A stretch of 64,000 bases of DNA from Vanessa cardui (taxonomy: Eukaryota; Arthropoda; Insecta; Lepidoptera; Nymphalidae): assembly GCF_905220365.1 (NCBI RefSeq), contig NC_061138.1, positions 3,425,814 through 3,489,813 of the forward strand, in the 5' to 3' direction. The notes below the pieces were generated by a model. The model was not told the origin of the DNA, ran no database searches, and worked only from the letters and a program-made list of their open reading frames with translations. This document shows positions 11,885 to 24,797 of this stretch, piece after piece (the stretch's first letter is position 1; each line of letters starts with the position of its first letter). Made by a program: the position numbers and the translations under genes.

Positions 11885-12614
11885 TATAACAAAAGACTAA
11901 GTTTTTAAGAACTGAAAGTTAAGTCGATTACTATTATCCTTAAATTTTAATTGAATACAAAAAAATAATGTATTTCATTATATGTCACTTCATTATTTCA
12001 ATATGAGACTGGATCTTCTGTTTATTTCAAATAACAACTTGTTTAATACATATATGTTTTGTATAATTTTGTTAACTCGATGTGTGGGTTGTGTGTATGG
12101 GTGTGTGCGTGTGTATACATATTGTTCCATCTATTTATACTTCCGAACTCGCGATGCGTATCTTAAGTAAATATTTTGCCTGTTTCCTGTTTGAAATAAA
12201 TTAATATCGATATTATAGAGAATATTACTTGTATAAAGCATACAACATACTTATATCTTTACAAAATTTGTATTTTTGATGATGATGATGATTCTTATAT
12301 AAATTAAGAATCGGGGTGTTTGTTTTTTTATAGGCATAGAATTTGGGTCGAAGAGATATAGATTTATTTTTATATCAAACTATGTTACTGTAATATTTGT
12401 CTGTACTCTATAAGAAGAAAATAAAAACTCGTAGCAGAACAAACAGGTGAAATGTTACAAGTTATATGCGACAGTGACTATAATAATTATAAACATTTAT
12501 AGGATAGGTACATGTAAGTCAATTATCGTCATTATCACGAAATAGATTCCTGCTAATCGCACTACGTATTCGTACGTGAAAAGTATATTTGTAAAAGTAA
12601 TTACGCATTCATAA

Positions 12615-12755
12615 AATTCCTTGCCGATTCTTCTCTGTAGGATCTACTTCCGAACCGGTTGTAGCTTCACTTAATTGTAAAATGACGATTCAAAAGTGCT
12701 TGTAAAAGCCTACTTGAATAAAGTTTATTTTGATATTTTGATTTTGAATAAATGC
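12615..12755 (+). repeat. Retroposon C copy
   Basis: GCCGATTCTTCTCTGTAGG, ACTTCCGAACCGGTTGTAGC and GAATAAAGTTTATTTTGAT: the family recognised by CCGGTTCTTCTC...CCGAACCGGTGGTA...GAATAAAGT. Confidence 0.75.
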
Positions 12756-13120
12756 TTAAAATTATCAGAAACTAAATAGTATCAATAGTTGTAAAAACTA
12801 TTTAGAAAGGACTATGAATAATTAAATTATTTTCAACTTAGTTTAATTAGAAGCAGAAAGATGAGGAAGTATTTGCAGTTCACTGGTCGAACAAACAAAC
12901 CGCAATATTGACATTTGGCGAAACAGAAATCGACCTCAAACAAATTGTTTAATCCGTAGTCTTTGAATACGCTCGGGTTCCGGACTCCGGTTTTAATACA
13001 ACGTGTATTCATTAATAGATTTTGATGACGAATGTATCAAAAATGTCTACAAGTGATTTGTAACTTTTTATAATTAAAATTGTTTAGATTTTATTCGTAT
13101 TCAAGTAATTCTGTTCATGT

Positions 13121-13440
13121 TGAGCTGAGATGGCCCAGTGGTTAGAACGCGTGCATCTTAACCGATGATTGCCGATTCAAATCCAGGCAAGCACCACTAT
13201 ATATGTGCTTAATTTGTGTTTATAATTCATCTCGTGCTCGGCAGTGAAGGAAAACATCGTGAGGAAACTTGCATATGTCTAATTTCATCGAAATTCTGCT
13301 ACATGTGTATTCCACCAACCCGCATTGGAATAGCGTGGTGGAATATGTTCCAAAACCTCTCCTTAATGGAAGAGGAGGCCTTAACCCAGCAGTGGCAAAT
13401 TTACAGGCTGTTACTTTACTTTACTTTACTTTTACTTTAT
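13121..13440 (+). repeat. SINE-A copy, near full length, with (CTTTA)n tail
   Basis: Starts TGAGCTGAGATGGCCCAGTG. The tRNA-like head resembles tRNA-Lys in its CATCTTAACCGATG anticodon arm, and the B-box is poor (GATTCAAATCC). The body has AACATCGTGAGGAAAC; the end reads GAGGAGGCCTTAACCCAGCA and then CTTTA tandem units. One of the best references for the family in this window. Confidence 0.9.
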
Positions 13441-16144
13441 GTTTTGTTCAACTCTGGAGTTTTTTTCGTACGACCATTAGGAACTGAGGCTTTTTAATAT
13501 GTTATAAATTACTTGTTTTGACTTTAGTGGTATAATAAACAAAGCATTATAAAATAATATCAATTTAAAAAGGCATTATTGCTATTCGATATATTTATTA
13601 AAATAATATTTCTTATGTAACTTTCATACGAAGCAGCTAGAAGCAATTTTCATTCTATAAGATTTATTCTACCACTAAACATCGATATTTTATGATACTC
13701 TGTTCCGTTTTAAAATGTATGTTAGCCAGTGTAATTGTAAACAAGGGACGTGACTTCTTGAATTCCTTGGTTAGCAGCGCATTTGCGGCTTAAGTATTGC
13801 TTTTATATATTTTTTACAATGGTTTGTAATACTAACGAGTCATTATCTTATTGAATATTTATCCGTTAATCTTAATATTTACTAAAATAGTTTATCAAAG
13901 AATATGAGACTATTCTAATTAATGCCTTTCAAAAAAAGTGTCACTTAAATAATATGTATTTTAATATTAGAGACCGCATACATTCAGACGCTATAAGTAA
14001 TGCTAAACGATTTCTCAAAGCGGAATGAAAAGTTTTATTAAGTACACAAAACCTCTGTTTTTATTCCCGAAGCAAGATAATAACCGTTGAAATAAAATAG
14101 AACTCGAGAATATGCATTATGCTTGGAAATTAACATATTTTTATCGTCGGAATGAATAAATCCTGGTTATGTTGGTTCAAATAAATTGTTGCCTCAGCTC
14201 CGGGTTGAGGTAAAAAGCGTCGTAAATACAACACGTCGTGCAGGAATGCAGGGAAGATTTTAATGAGTTCATTTATCGAATTATGGATTGTTTGCTGTAT
14301 AGATTAGCTATACAAACCTTTTTTTTAATTGCTAGAATAAGATTCGAATAAAGAACATAAGGCTTGCAAACAATTCGTAACAGTTAAGACATAGATTTGA
14401 ATTTCGAAAGGCATTGTCTTAATACGTGTGTCATAGTATAAAAAGTCTTTATATATAATTAAAGTTGCCTAAAACCGGCGGTTTAACTTCGCTTTGATGT
14501 GTCATTCATTCAACCATTCATCCAGTCAACGTGTTCTTTTATATACAGGTGACATCTCCAATAATACGTTTCGTATTTTTTTGTAATATCAAAGGTATGA
14601 AAAATACTTTACTTAAAATAATGTTTATTTCATGAATTTCGATAACACGTTTTTTCATAGAACAATAAAATATTAAGAAGATAATTTACGCCTTCGATGA
14701 TATTAATATATTTTTTATTCTTCTCACCGTTGTGCTATTATATGAAAGTATACTTATGATGGTAAGCACCAGTAACTGTATATAATAGTGGTCGAACTGT
14801 AAGTTCTAACAATAACTTAGGATTTCCTAAGTCCACTAAGTCAATAAATAAATTAAACAATATGTTTGTATTATTTTTTTATTGATGAAACGCCACGCGC
14901 GCCACGCGCGTATGTTAAGATGATTTTGTTTTCAATGAAACGAGTACTTTGATTTTCTTGTGTATGTTATGGTATATTATGGTGAGGAATACATATTTGT
15001 AGTGTAAAAATGTTAATTTATATAGGCTTTATTTTTTTGATTGTCTCTCAAAAAATGGAATTACATTCTACGTCAAATATTTTTTTAGTACACACACTTT
15101 TTTCGTAGCGACCCTCTACGAAATCCTCTACGAAAGTGAATACCTTGAATTATAAAAGAGTATTGTATGAAAATATTATTATATAAAATGTTTCATATTT
15201 TTATATTGTAATTTTCTTTTTGCCTTACCATTACCATTTCTTAACAAAGAAGGTAAATCCAAGCAAGGCATTATCTTTTTAGCAGCGATTGTAGAGACAA
15301 CGATTACTCTCACTTGTTGTAGAAATACATTTCTCTGGCACTTAGTACGAGTGGCGATTTAGCTCTGTCCCACACCAACTCGTATCCGACCAGCTTTAAC
15401 GAACCTAACTCGTTACAGCGACAAGCGAATATGAACTTTATTCCATTCGATTAAGATATAGAAGATAAGGACGACAAGTCTCTGGTTTTGTTGTTTTTTA
15501 CTATCTCGTGTTGCAAAATGCAAACGACGCTCTGCAATGAATCGCGAACATTACGTATAACATTATAAGATTCTTCATGGAGGTGCGACGGAGAATATTG
15601 TTCACACGAAACGATATACTTACGTACCTATTGCGAGCTGGCTTATAAGTCTTTATATAAAATAATATCTCTCAGGAAAAAAAATTAAACATATTGAATA
15701 AAAAATATGATACAACATATATTTTAGAATTTTGCGATAAGACTTTCTGAGCACTTATTTTGAAACGACGGATAAAGGGTCCACGAAATTAAGTACTTTA
15801 CGAAGCGTAGCACTGTATCACTGTATAATGAAGTTTAACTTAATAAGTTTTTTTTAACATTGGTCACCGGTAGATCACGATCGTGTTAAGTTAAAGATAT
15901 TTGAAATATTCTTAATTTTTAGTCTATAGTGGTACCAGAGTTGCTACTACTACTACCTGCTTACTTTCAACTTTACAGTTACTTTTATTATTAATATTTA
16001 ATGGTACGATAATAATTAAAGCAATTAATACGAAATACAAGAATGAATTAATGATAAAATGTGTTTACTTGGTGTTTGTTAATTTAAAAGCTGTATATAC
16101 TAATTGTACTTTATTGACGTTAAAACTAATTAAAATGGGCGAAA

Positions 16145-16242
16145 AGTGTAACTACTGAATTTCTTCTCGGTAGTAATTTGATATTTAATGAATTACTGTT
16201 ACATAGCGATTCAAAAATGCTTTGATGAGCCTACTTGAATCT
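16145..16242 (+). repeat. Retroposon C copy, cut by a Helitron-like 5' end
   Basis: TTTCTTCTCGGTAGTAATT through GATGAGCCTACTTGAA. It stops exactly where TCTATACTAATAT begins. Confidence 0.55.
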
Positions 16243-16345
16243 ATACTAATATAAAATGCGAAAGTAATGTTGATTCTTTCACGGCTAAATAACTTAACTG
16301 AATTTGATGAAAATATTATTACATAATGATTTTTTTTTTGACCGA
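16243..16345 (+). mobile_element. Helitron-like 5' fragment
   Basis: Begins TCTATACTAATATAAAATGC, then TTCTTTCACGGCTAAATAAC. The 3' end is lost. It interrupts retroposon C at A|TC. Confidence 0.5.
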
Positions 16346-18583
16346 TCTCCCGCGCTTTAACACGCGTTTCTAGTCACGGTAAAATAATAGCAAAGGATAT
16401 GAGATATGATATAATTTAGATAAACTATCATGATAAGTTACATTCTAAATCTATTTGTTACATAACATAACGGCGAATAAAGTTTTTGTTAAAAAATAAA
16501 GCAATCAAAAAACATTTGAAATCGTTTGAAATATGCACTAAATTAAAACAACGTTTCGTGGTCGTTTTCAATAAGTACTAGTCGAATTTTGATTGCTGTA
16601 TATTTTCTAGTTGACTTTTATATTTTTGATTCATCACTCGGTACGTCAACCGCATATAATAGATTCGAAAAAGGCATCTCGTTGGTTTTTTTTTCATAAT
16701 TATTGTCATCAAACATTAGTTAATAACAAATAAGAGTGGCATCGAAACATGTATATCTAAAAGTACAATATATTTGTTTATTATCGTCTGATTCACGCAA
16801 AAATACTAATGGAATTTAGGTCAAAATTTGACTTTACAATAATCTTCAGTTTAAGCACATACATTGGTTATATACATGTCGAAGCGCCGAAAAGTCTAAT
16901 AAGGATTTATTAGTTTTTTACCGTATATACTGGCAATGTCAGTATGACGTAGAACACATGCCAGCGGAAAAATAGATATTTAAAAGAATATTGAAAGTAA
17001 TTAGATTACGAACGTGAACGACTAGTCTTATATTTCGAATATCATCTTGTCTGATAACCAGCTGATGCCCAACACCTCGGTATACTTACATATATTTATA
17101 CACTATACAACCAATCCTTAAGCTTAAGTCTATCATAAGCAACGCACTCGTTTTTAGTTGTATACTTTTGAGACTTAACGTATTATGTCAACGCAGTAGG
17201 TTTGTGTCGAGGCTTGTTTAATTCTAAACGTGGTTTAGAACACACTTATTTCTGCTTATCTGTCTTCATTAATCTGACATTCGAAAGAAAGAGACAACAT
17301 TGTTTAACTAATTACTCCTCTGAATTATTTTAATATCATTTGGTTTGATTTATATAATAATAACAATAGGTCATACTTAAATTAGAGCTACATCTGACCG
17401 AACCGGTATTATGTGTGTGTGATAGTAATTATTAGAACCGATGTAATTGGTAATTAATCAAACGGTAGTTAATCAATTAGTTCATCAAACTAAATAGATG
17501 TTCTCATATTTGGTATATCGTAAAATGTGTAACTAATGATAATTCGTACACATAAGCTATCTTAGTATGATAACGTAACAATATGATTCTTAAACACGGA
17601 ATTTCTTTAATGCTGATATAATATATAAGTGACTACAATCTTCTTATCGAAATATAGCTTTATTAAATAACTTTAAATCCTTTACGGTTATTCATTGATA
17701 TTACATTGATATTCAATAAAGTCACAAATTAAATTAACTTAGAATCAAATTCTCATTATGATGAATCCCTAGTCCTTTTTTGAAATCTTACTATATAAAA
17801 TAAACTCCATATTCGCTAGTTTTGGCTATGTTGATAGCCATTCAGAATGCGAGATTTTTTTTAAATGAAAACAAATATATCTTTAGACGGATAGACAAAT
17901 TGTAAATTGTTATGATATATATTATACCCTTAACTTTGAACGTTTCATTTTTCTAATCACTAATAACTGAGTAAAATCCTCGTTAAAAAAAATAAATAAA
18001 TGAATTGTTTTAATATTAAAATGAATCATAAAATCACCTTAAATCATTTCATCTAATTTCTAACGATAGCAGCTTGGTGAGAAATTGAAGGCGAAATGAA
18101 TAACCTTGCAATTATTTAGACGACTGAAAACGTAGCTCAGTCCAAAATCTAATTATTTTACAAAGTTTGCGGACCTGCAACAGAGCAGCGTATCTCATTA
18201 ATAACGGAAGGTATTTGACCAGCGATGCAACATTTATATACTTTAAAGCACGCAAATTTGTATTAAGATTTCAGTATCAATATGATTACAAAAATATATA
18301 AATCAAACGATAATGATGGAATTTATCGCAACGGATAGATCTATAGTCTAAATTTTTACTGTGATAAATACTTTTCAATAATTATCATCGTAAAGCTGAT
18401 GTGACGGAAATAACTTATACACATTTATATAGCCTTAGAGTAGACTGATAGACTGGCTTAGTTTATAAACTTAGTCCAGTAAAGAGTATACTCTTCGAAT
18501 AAAATAAGCCTTTCACAAGAAGTTTGTTTTTATTTTTATTATTTTATTAAACTGTATATACTTAATTAAAAATATTCCAACAG

Positions 18584-18763
18584 GTATGCAGTCCCGTTAC
18601 CAAGTGTCTGGAATGGACTCGGCTGCGGGACCGAACGCGAATGGCGCGGTGCTACGGATCGAACCGGTTCGAGCGCAGCGCGATGATGCTACGTACGAGT
18701 GCGTAGCCGAGAACGGCGTAGGCGACGCGGTCACCGCGGTCGCTACTCTCACTGTTTTCGAAG
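18584..18763 (+). CDS. Lar: Lar exon: C-terminal half of Ig domain 1
   Basis: This exon joins the one ending at 8860 in frame: A plus GT completes a Ser codon at the ...KRVS-S-MQSRY junction. It has 2 + 59 codons + 1 bases. The peptide contains AVLRIEPVRAQRDDATYECV and AENGVGDAVTAVATLTVFE, the DxAxYxC motif and last strand of an Ig fold. It is nearly identical to fly Lar over LRIEPVRA and YECVAENGVGDAV. The cysteine in YEC pairs with the cysteine in FYC of the previous exon, so one disulfide is encoded across a 9.7-kb intron. The acceptor is CCAACAG| and the donor G|GTAAGC; both flanking introns are phase 1. The MDSAAGPNANGA segment between conserved strands is the variable loop. The Met at 18586 is an internal residue, not a start. 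Confidence 0.96.
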
Positions 18764-20527
18764 GTAAGCCTTTGTCTATAACATTTGTGATCTATACATG
18801 AATTAGTGTCCAAATACGTGAAATAAATAGAATTAAGATTGCGAAAGAGATAGAGACTGATCTTGCCAATTCATAACGAAAGCCCCAACGGCAATTACAC
18901 TAGCTACATACATTGTTCAACTAAAACTTGAAATAAAATTAAATACACCTCATAACAGGCTATATTAAAATACGTTTTTAAATAAATAGAGACGGTCTTG
19001 TCGCTAATGAAGTTATATCTTCTAGGAAAATAATTTGCAGAAATAAAAGTTGAATTAAAAATTAAATTGTATAACTCTATACTAGTAAGGTTTACACAAC
19101 AATAATTCCAAATTGCGATACAATTGCAAATATTTCTCTTATTACCAACATTAATAATTGCGTTAAGAACTTTTTTTGGTTATGTAAAACCTCATCAGTG
19201 GCGGTTCAACGCGTATTCGACTCTATGTAATCGGATTGGCGAAGCTTGCAAGCAATCCGACACGTAATGAATAATATATAAGAGGTTCAGAGACAATAGT
19301 TGAGTTCAGAAAATTTTCGCATAACCATTGACCGCATAAAACAGTCATGGCGACACTTTGATCCCAGCACTAACTCCGGTGGAGACAACCTTTCAATAAA
19401 TAAGCATTAGAACCGATCCGACTCCGATCGCCAGAACCCTAAATTGGGTAGTGAGATCCCAAGGAAATATCAAGACAATTTCGATAACGAGTTTCAGTTA
19501 TTACAGTGGCTTAACGCTTTACTTCGTCGACTGGTAATAGACGATTAAATCGCGATAATTATGTCATAATTCAGCTGTTGGCGACACACTCCTTTGCATA
19601 TATTTGCGTGGAATTACGACTACAGTTGCGGTGTATCTCGGAACGTTTGCGACAAGGAATTTAAGAGGTTAATTGCCTCGTTTCTTGTTTATGCTGTTTG
19701 TTCGTGTTTTGTTACTGGTTACGCTTTAATATTTTGCGCTTTTGTATTCATTTCACGGAATATCATTTGTTCGTGTTTCGTCGTTTTTCGACGAAATTGA
19801 TTTAAGCGAACAATTCGAATATTTGAATACTTGTAAAGTGTCATATTAATTTCGGATGAATCGAAATATAATACTTCATTTGAGTATTTCGTACTAAAAT
19901 GTTCGTAAAATATAAGCGCGTAACGTGACTTATTTATGTTTTCTTTAAAAACTATTTTTAAGTGACGAAAGTTTATGAGTCTGAAAATATTATTTGGTTT
20001 CTTTTTCTTGGAAAGTTAAGAAAACTTAGTCTCGAGACGAAATCTCGAGTCCAGCTTCAGTATTTGGCTTTTTTTTTATAAGAACATTTTATTTTGTCTA
20101 CTAATTACAGCCCGAGGCTCTTAGGCTGTGGATGTCGTTGTGATAACATAAATACTTTGGTACGAATGCTACCAGATGTGCAACTCGACTTTGTACACAT
20201 AACTATAGCATTTCAGTTGAATTTTAAGGGTGTAGTTTTATTAAAATTCATTGAATTTTAATTTAAAATTTAGACCAATAACCAGTCTCTATTAGGGAAA
20301 CTAATTAAAATTTAATTTTATACCATTAACTTAATGAGAAGTTATTTTTTCAATAAAAAACAAACGTTCTTCAAATCTCTCAGTCTATAGTCCATTGACT
20401 TTTCTCTCTACCACTATATATTGATTTTTACAATAATCGTACAAAAAATCTCTTTCAAAATCTATTCCCCTTTTACTTTATGTTGTTAATACCTTACTTT
20501 CAAAGAAAGACACCCTTATCTACAGTA

Positions 20528-20685
20528 ATCTATACTAATATTATATATGTGAAATTAAGTCTTTTTGTCTGTACGTTTCACGCTGTACTCTTTCACGTTC
20601 AAACCACTGAACTGAATTTGATGAAGTTTGGTATGAAGTACGAACTCTAAGAATCGACATAGGCTGCTTTTGTGTGCCTAACACT
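20528..20685 (+). mobile_element. Helitron-like partial copy
   Basis: TCTATACTAATATTATATATG, TTCAAACCACTGAACTGAAT and GACATAGGCTGCTTTTGTG; no CTAG end seen. Confidence 0.55.
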
Positions 20686-20779
20686 CGACGAACAACGTTG
20701 CATATAAATATAACGCAAGTCTCATAAATCGATTTTATTGAAACGACTTTGCGAATCTTTAACACTGAACAACTATAAA

Positions 20780-20935
20780 AGTACTCAAACTCAAATTACT
20801 TTATTCAATATAGAAGTATTACTCTTTATTATTGATGGTCAATTGAAACAGTACCACCGGTTCGGAAAAGAAAATACCCTGATCTGAGAAGAACCGGCGG
20901 AAGAAACTCGGCGGGTTTTTTTTTGTAAGTACCAT
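20780..20935 (-). repeat. Retroposon C copy
   Basis: Minus strand: CAAATTACTTTATTCAATAT, CAGTACCACCGGTTCGGAAA and AGAACCGGCGGAAGAAACTC, ending in a T/A run. Confidence 0.8.
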
Positions 20936-21764
20936 AAATATTGCCTGAAAAGAATTATGCAAGACATATAAATGCGTGATTATTATTCGGACGATATAAT
21001 GATATATAAATAACATTTGTAATAACATTCGGATATATGTAATTACTGGCTGTGTCCTGTGTTTAATTCGCTTTAACATTAGGTTCTATATGCCTGTAAC
21101 TGTTGGTTATATCGTTTATCGTTATGGTTGCTGACTCTAAGAGCCTTTGGACTAGCTCTAACACTAAAATAAGTTTTAATAAGACTAGCAACACCTAGGG
21201 TTTAGGGTTAGTTCCATCATACAATCTCTCTAAGATCTCCTCTTTTAAGGTGAAGATTTGAACGTTTCCCAGCAAGATTCTCTAATAAGGTTGTAAAAAC
21301 ACATTGCCTGTTTTTATCCGAGACGTGTATACATTGTTTCGAAAATTTTACATTACGTGACGAATTGTAAATATAAATCGGTGATGCTTTTCTGGGTTCT
21401 TCCATGTCATCTTTGACGTATATGTACATGTAAATATATGTTTATATATTCTGATTCTATGATATATATATAATAGGTTCAGTACATGGATGACTTCATG
21501 ACTAAACAGCAATCTGTGTTTATATTGTATAATACAATATGTGGTCTTTAGCATAAACACGCAGTGTTAGTCTACCACACACTAATTAAATAAGAGTAGT
21601 ACGTCAATTCAATTGCACGCTATGCTATTTTTACTTATACATAGCTGAAGATTAGAATTAATAACTTTGAATATATATTAAAAACATTCAATCAATCGAA
21701 AGGATAATTTTTCATATTCCTATAAATGCAACTATTTGTCGTAAGCAGCTTCAATATCGTTGAT

Positions 21765-21917
21765 CGTGTTCGTCAAGTGTTAGGTATATAGAAAGCCTAT
21801 GGAGCCTTGGATTTCAAGCTTGCTTCGTACAAAATTTTATCAAATCGATTCACTGATTTGGTCGTGAAGAACAACAGACATAGAAAGTTACTTTCGCATT
21901 TATAATAATAGTATAGA
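21765..21917 (-). mobile_element. Helitron-like partial copy
   Basis: Minus strand: AATCGATTCACTGATTTGG, GTTACTTTCGCATTTATAAT and AGTATAGA. Confidence 0.55.
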
Positions 21918-22511
21918 TTGCAAAAGTAATATTATATTACTTTCTCAGAGTTTTTGAGACTTTGAATAGCGGGTCTATTTGACTAAGTATTTTGAGGCCA
22001 ATAGATTTCGATGATGTTTGAGTGCTCACAATGGAAATCAGCACGTATATTTTTCCATAGAGTACATTTTTTTAGTATCGTCGTTGTGGTATTACAATAG
22101 GAAATTGTTAGAACAATAATTATAAATATAAATTCCAATAACATTTTATTGAAAGCCATGTCTGATAGTTTATAAAGACATTGCAACCCACACCGAGCAC
22201 CATCTGGTATACTATGAAACTAATCTTAATTTCGACGATAAATAAATAAACGTAGATAATCTAATAATGTCCTCGCTGATCTATTAAGGAATGGCCTTAT
22301 TCCTTCCGCTTTTCTTAATTCGACTTTATGTGACAGTCGAGTATGGGAACGAATTGTTCCAAATAACATTACCGCTTGTTACGCAGCTGGTTAAGGGAGA
22401 CTGGTAAATTTAATTTGAACCGCTGTTGAGTTAATCTTACTGCATTTATAACAAAGGCGCTTTTAACTGTGTTATATGAGTTTGTGATTTATGGTTTATT
22501 AGGTAAGTTAT

Positions 22512-22630
22512 TGGATTCTTGGTGCTGATTACGTAGACCTGTAGTTACACTGGCTCACTCACATTTTAAATCAGAACACAATCATACTTTGACGAGTGTG
22601 TGGTAGGTACCCAGACGAGCTTGCACACCA
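22512..22630 (+). repeat. SINE-B 3' half
   Basis: CCTGTAGTTACACTGGCTCA, then GGTAGGTACCCAGACGAGC. The 5' half is missing. Confidence 0.7.
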
Positions 22631-22845
22631 ACTTCATTTCATTTTCATAGTTAGTAAGTTATGCCACTCGTCTTTAATGAATTAAATGAACGTTCAATAG
22701 CTACATACAGATATTTAATGGCTGATATTTTATCAAACAATTTCGACGCATCGATTTGCTATACATTAACTAAGGCAAGTCAACTGATGCAGATGGCGAA
22801 TTTTTAGCTTGCTATACATATAAAAAGATATGAGGGCAATATAGA

Positions 22846-23067
22846 AGCCGATATGGCTCACTAGTTGGAATGTGTGCGTCTAAGCCGTTGATTTCAGATT
22901 CAACGTCAGGTAAGCATAGCTGAATTTTTTGGAAATATGTTCAACTTCAATTGAATTCTGTCACACGTGCATTCACCAGTCCGCTTTAGATTAGCATTGC
23001 ATAATACGCTCCAAATCTTAAAGTGACAGAAGGCAAAGACTTGAGTAAAGACTAAGCAGATTGTTAT
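22846..23067 (+). repeat. SINE-A copy, strongly degenerate
   Basis: Order of blocks matches the family (GCCGATATGGCTCACTAGTT, GATTCAACGTCAGGTAAGC, TCACACGTGCATTCACCAG), but much sequence has diverged. Confidence 0.6.
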
Positions 23068-24735
23068 TTTTTTATAGATGAATTACTATTCGAATGCATG
23101 TCAATTAGTATGGTCTATTTTGTTGTATTATATTTTTAGTTTTGATGGGGGATTGTAATAGCATAGAATACATTCAGACGATTTGGTTCCGCCTGTATTC
23201 AGCCGGCGCATTAGTAAGTGCCTCTGTTATTACCGTGTAATTACATTGACTGATCACTGATCCTTTAAATGTTATGAATAACAACGCTGTTACTTATCAT
23301 TTTAATGTATACCGGGTGGCTGTTTTACGAGCGCAACAAGTTATCGTCTTGTGTTAAATTTTTACAACTTTTGATATTAGAAACGTACTATTAACAAATG
23401 TAATGTTTAACGACCTTACTTTTAAATATTATTCAGGTGTGATATCTTACTAATACAGCTTATAAACCAAACTAAAGCATTAAAGCAGCATCTTCTTTAA
23501 GCGCAAATACTCTAAATTTTAATATAGTTTTTTTTTTTGTTTTTAAATAAAAAGTGCAAAGATTGTACGTCAGCCTTGTGAAATATTTCAACATGAGTTA
23601 GTATATTTAATATGTTTAAACTTACTAAAATCGTGTTGTATTTCATCGCAGCCTGTGAATGAGATGTGTGACCACTAGTTCGGCATCTTCATAATTTGCG
23701 GTGTGTGCATTATATTGCGAAATTTATAATTACATAATAACGTACGTACGTATATGTAATCAAGTAAAATTCGAATGCAAATTACAAATATGAATTTATC
23801 ATATTTTGTATCTCATTTCCAACTCGCTCGTAAAGTAAGTACAGTTACGAGCGTGAGTTTTATATCGAATAAAAAGTACCTTTATAATGCTTTGTCTTTT
23901 GCTCTCGAATGTAAAATTACGTATGACAAAAAGAGAGGTGTGGAACTAATGTTGATTAGTAAGGTCGTAATAATTTACATTGAAGAGTACTGTTGACGCT
24001 TAAATGTTTTAGCTGACGGACTAGCCCTAATTTTGAACAAAATATTATGTTAATGATTTAACAGCAAATATGCAACGCCACAGTTAGAATCGCAGACTGT
24101 TTCTAAATCTATTTTTTGGTTCATTTTAAGTAACACAAGTCATTGCTTTCCTTTATGCAATTGTTCAACTGAAGCCGACCCGAAACACGGTATAAGAATC
24201 CAAAATACTATCCAAGGAAATATAAATAAAGTGTTAACCTGTTCAAAGAAAATAAGGTGATTGACCTTTCAGCTCGAGATAGGATGATAGAAAATCACTG
24301 TAGATCTCCAAAGCAGTTGTGTACATATAAAAAAACACCACATTGAAAATCGATTACGGAAAATAAAACGTTGAACAATATTTTCATAAAAATCACTTTT
24401 CAAATAGGAAGAGTAATGTCAAATTGTATAAAAATCAATATATACTATAGGTTCTATTTACATAAGACCCCTCACTTGCGAAGTCGTGAGCAAGACCAGT
24501 TAGAAAAATGGGTGAACTTCTCAAATCATGATATATGGTGAAGTTTTTCGATTTTATACACAAAGAGTGCACACTGGATTCACTGGGCGAGGTAAAGAGG
24601 TAAATAAAAGAGGTACCGTGTATCTCATAAAACCAAAGTTCTTCGCTTCACCTAACAAAGTAAGGAATGGATATTCTACGTACTCAAAACTTTTACTCCA
24701 TAACTTCGTTTGACTGATCAAGATTTAAGAGTTGC

Positions 24736-24752
24736 TATGTAATATGGTTTTG
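24736..24752. repeat. LINE target-site duplication, left copy
   Basis: TATGTAATATGGTTTTG, identical to 25880-25896 after the LINE 3' tail. Confidence 0.92.
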
Positions 24753-24797
24753 CATAAATGTTTTTAATTATATTTATGTAAAAACATTTATGCAAAA
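24748..24797. repeat. 19-bp perfect inverted repeat at the LINE 5' junction
   Basis: Arms 24748-24766 (TTTTGCATAAATGTTTTTA) and 24779-24797 are perfect reverse complements with a 12-bp spacer. The right arm encodes in-frame LINE residues (NIYAK), so the left arm looks like a snap-back copy made at the end of first-strand synthesis. Confidence 0.85.

Larger units (their letters stand above)
8861..18583 (+). other. Lar intron splitting Ig1 (9,723 bp)
   Basis: A phase-1 intron bounded by GTAAGT and CAACAG. It carries a Helitron-like copy, a complete mariner, one SINE-A and two copies of a third retroposon family. 9230-9640 is a GC-richer, repeat-free block. 11885-12614 holds an imperfect TG run (12080-12116) and (GAT)n (12278-12293). 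13440-16144 and 16346-18583 show no repeat or gene that I recognise. Inside the first of these, 14891-14910 has a short CCACGCGCG tandem and 15112-15136 a CCTCTACGAAA-type tandem. Confidence 0.9.
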
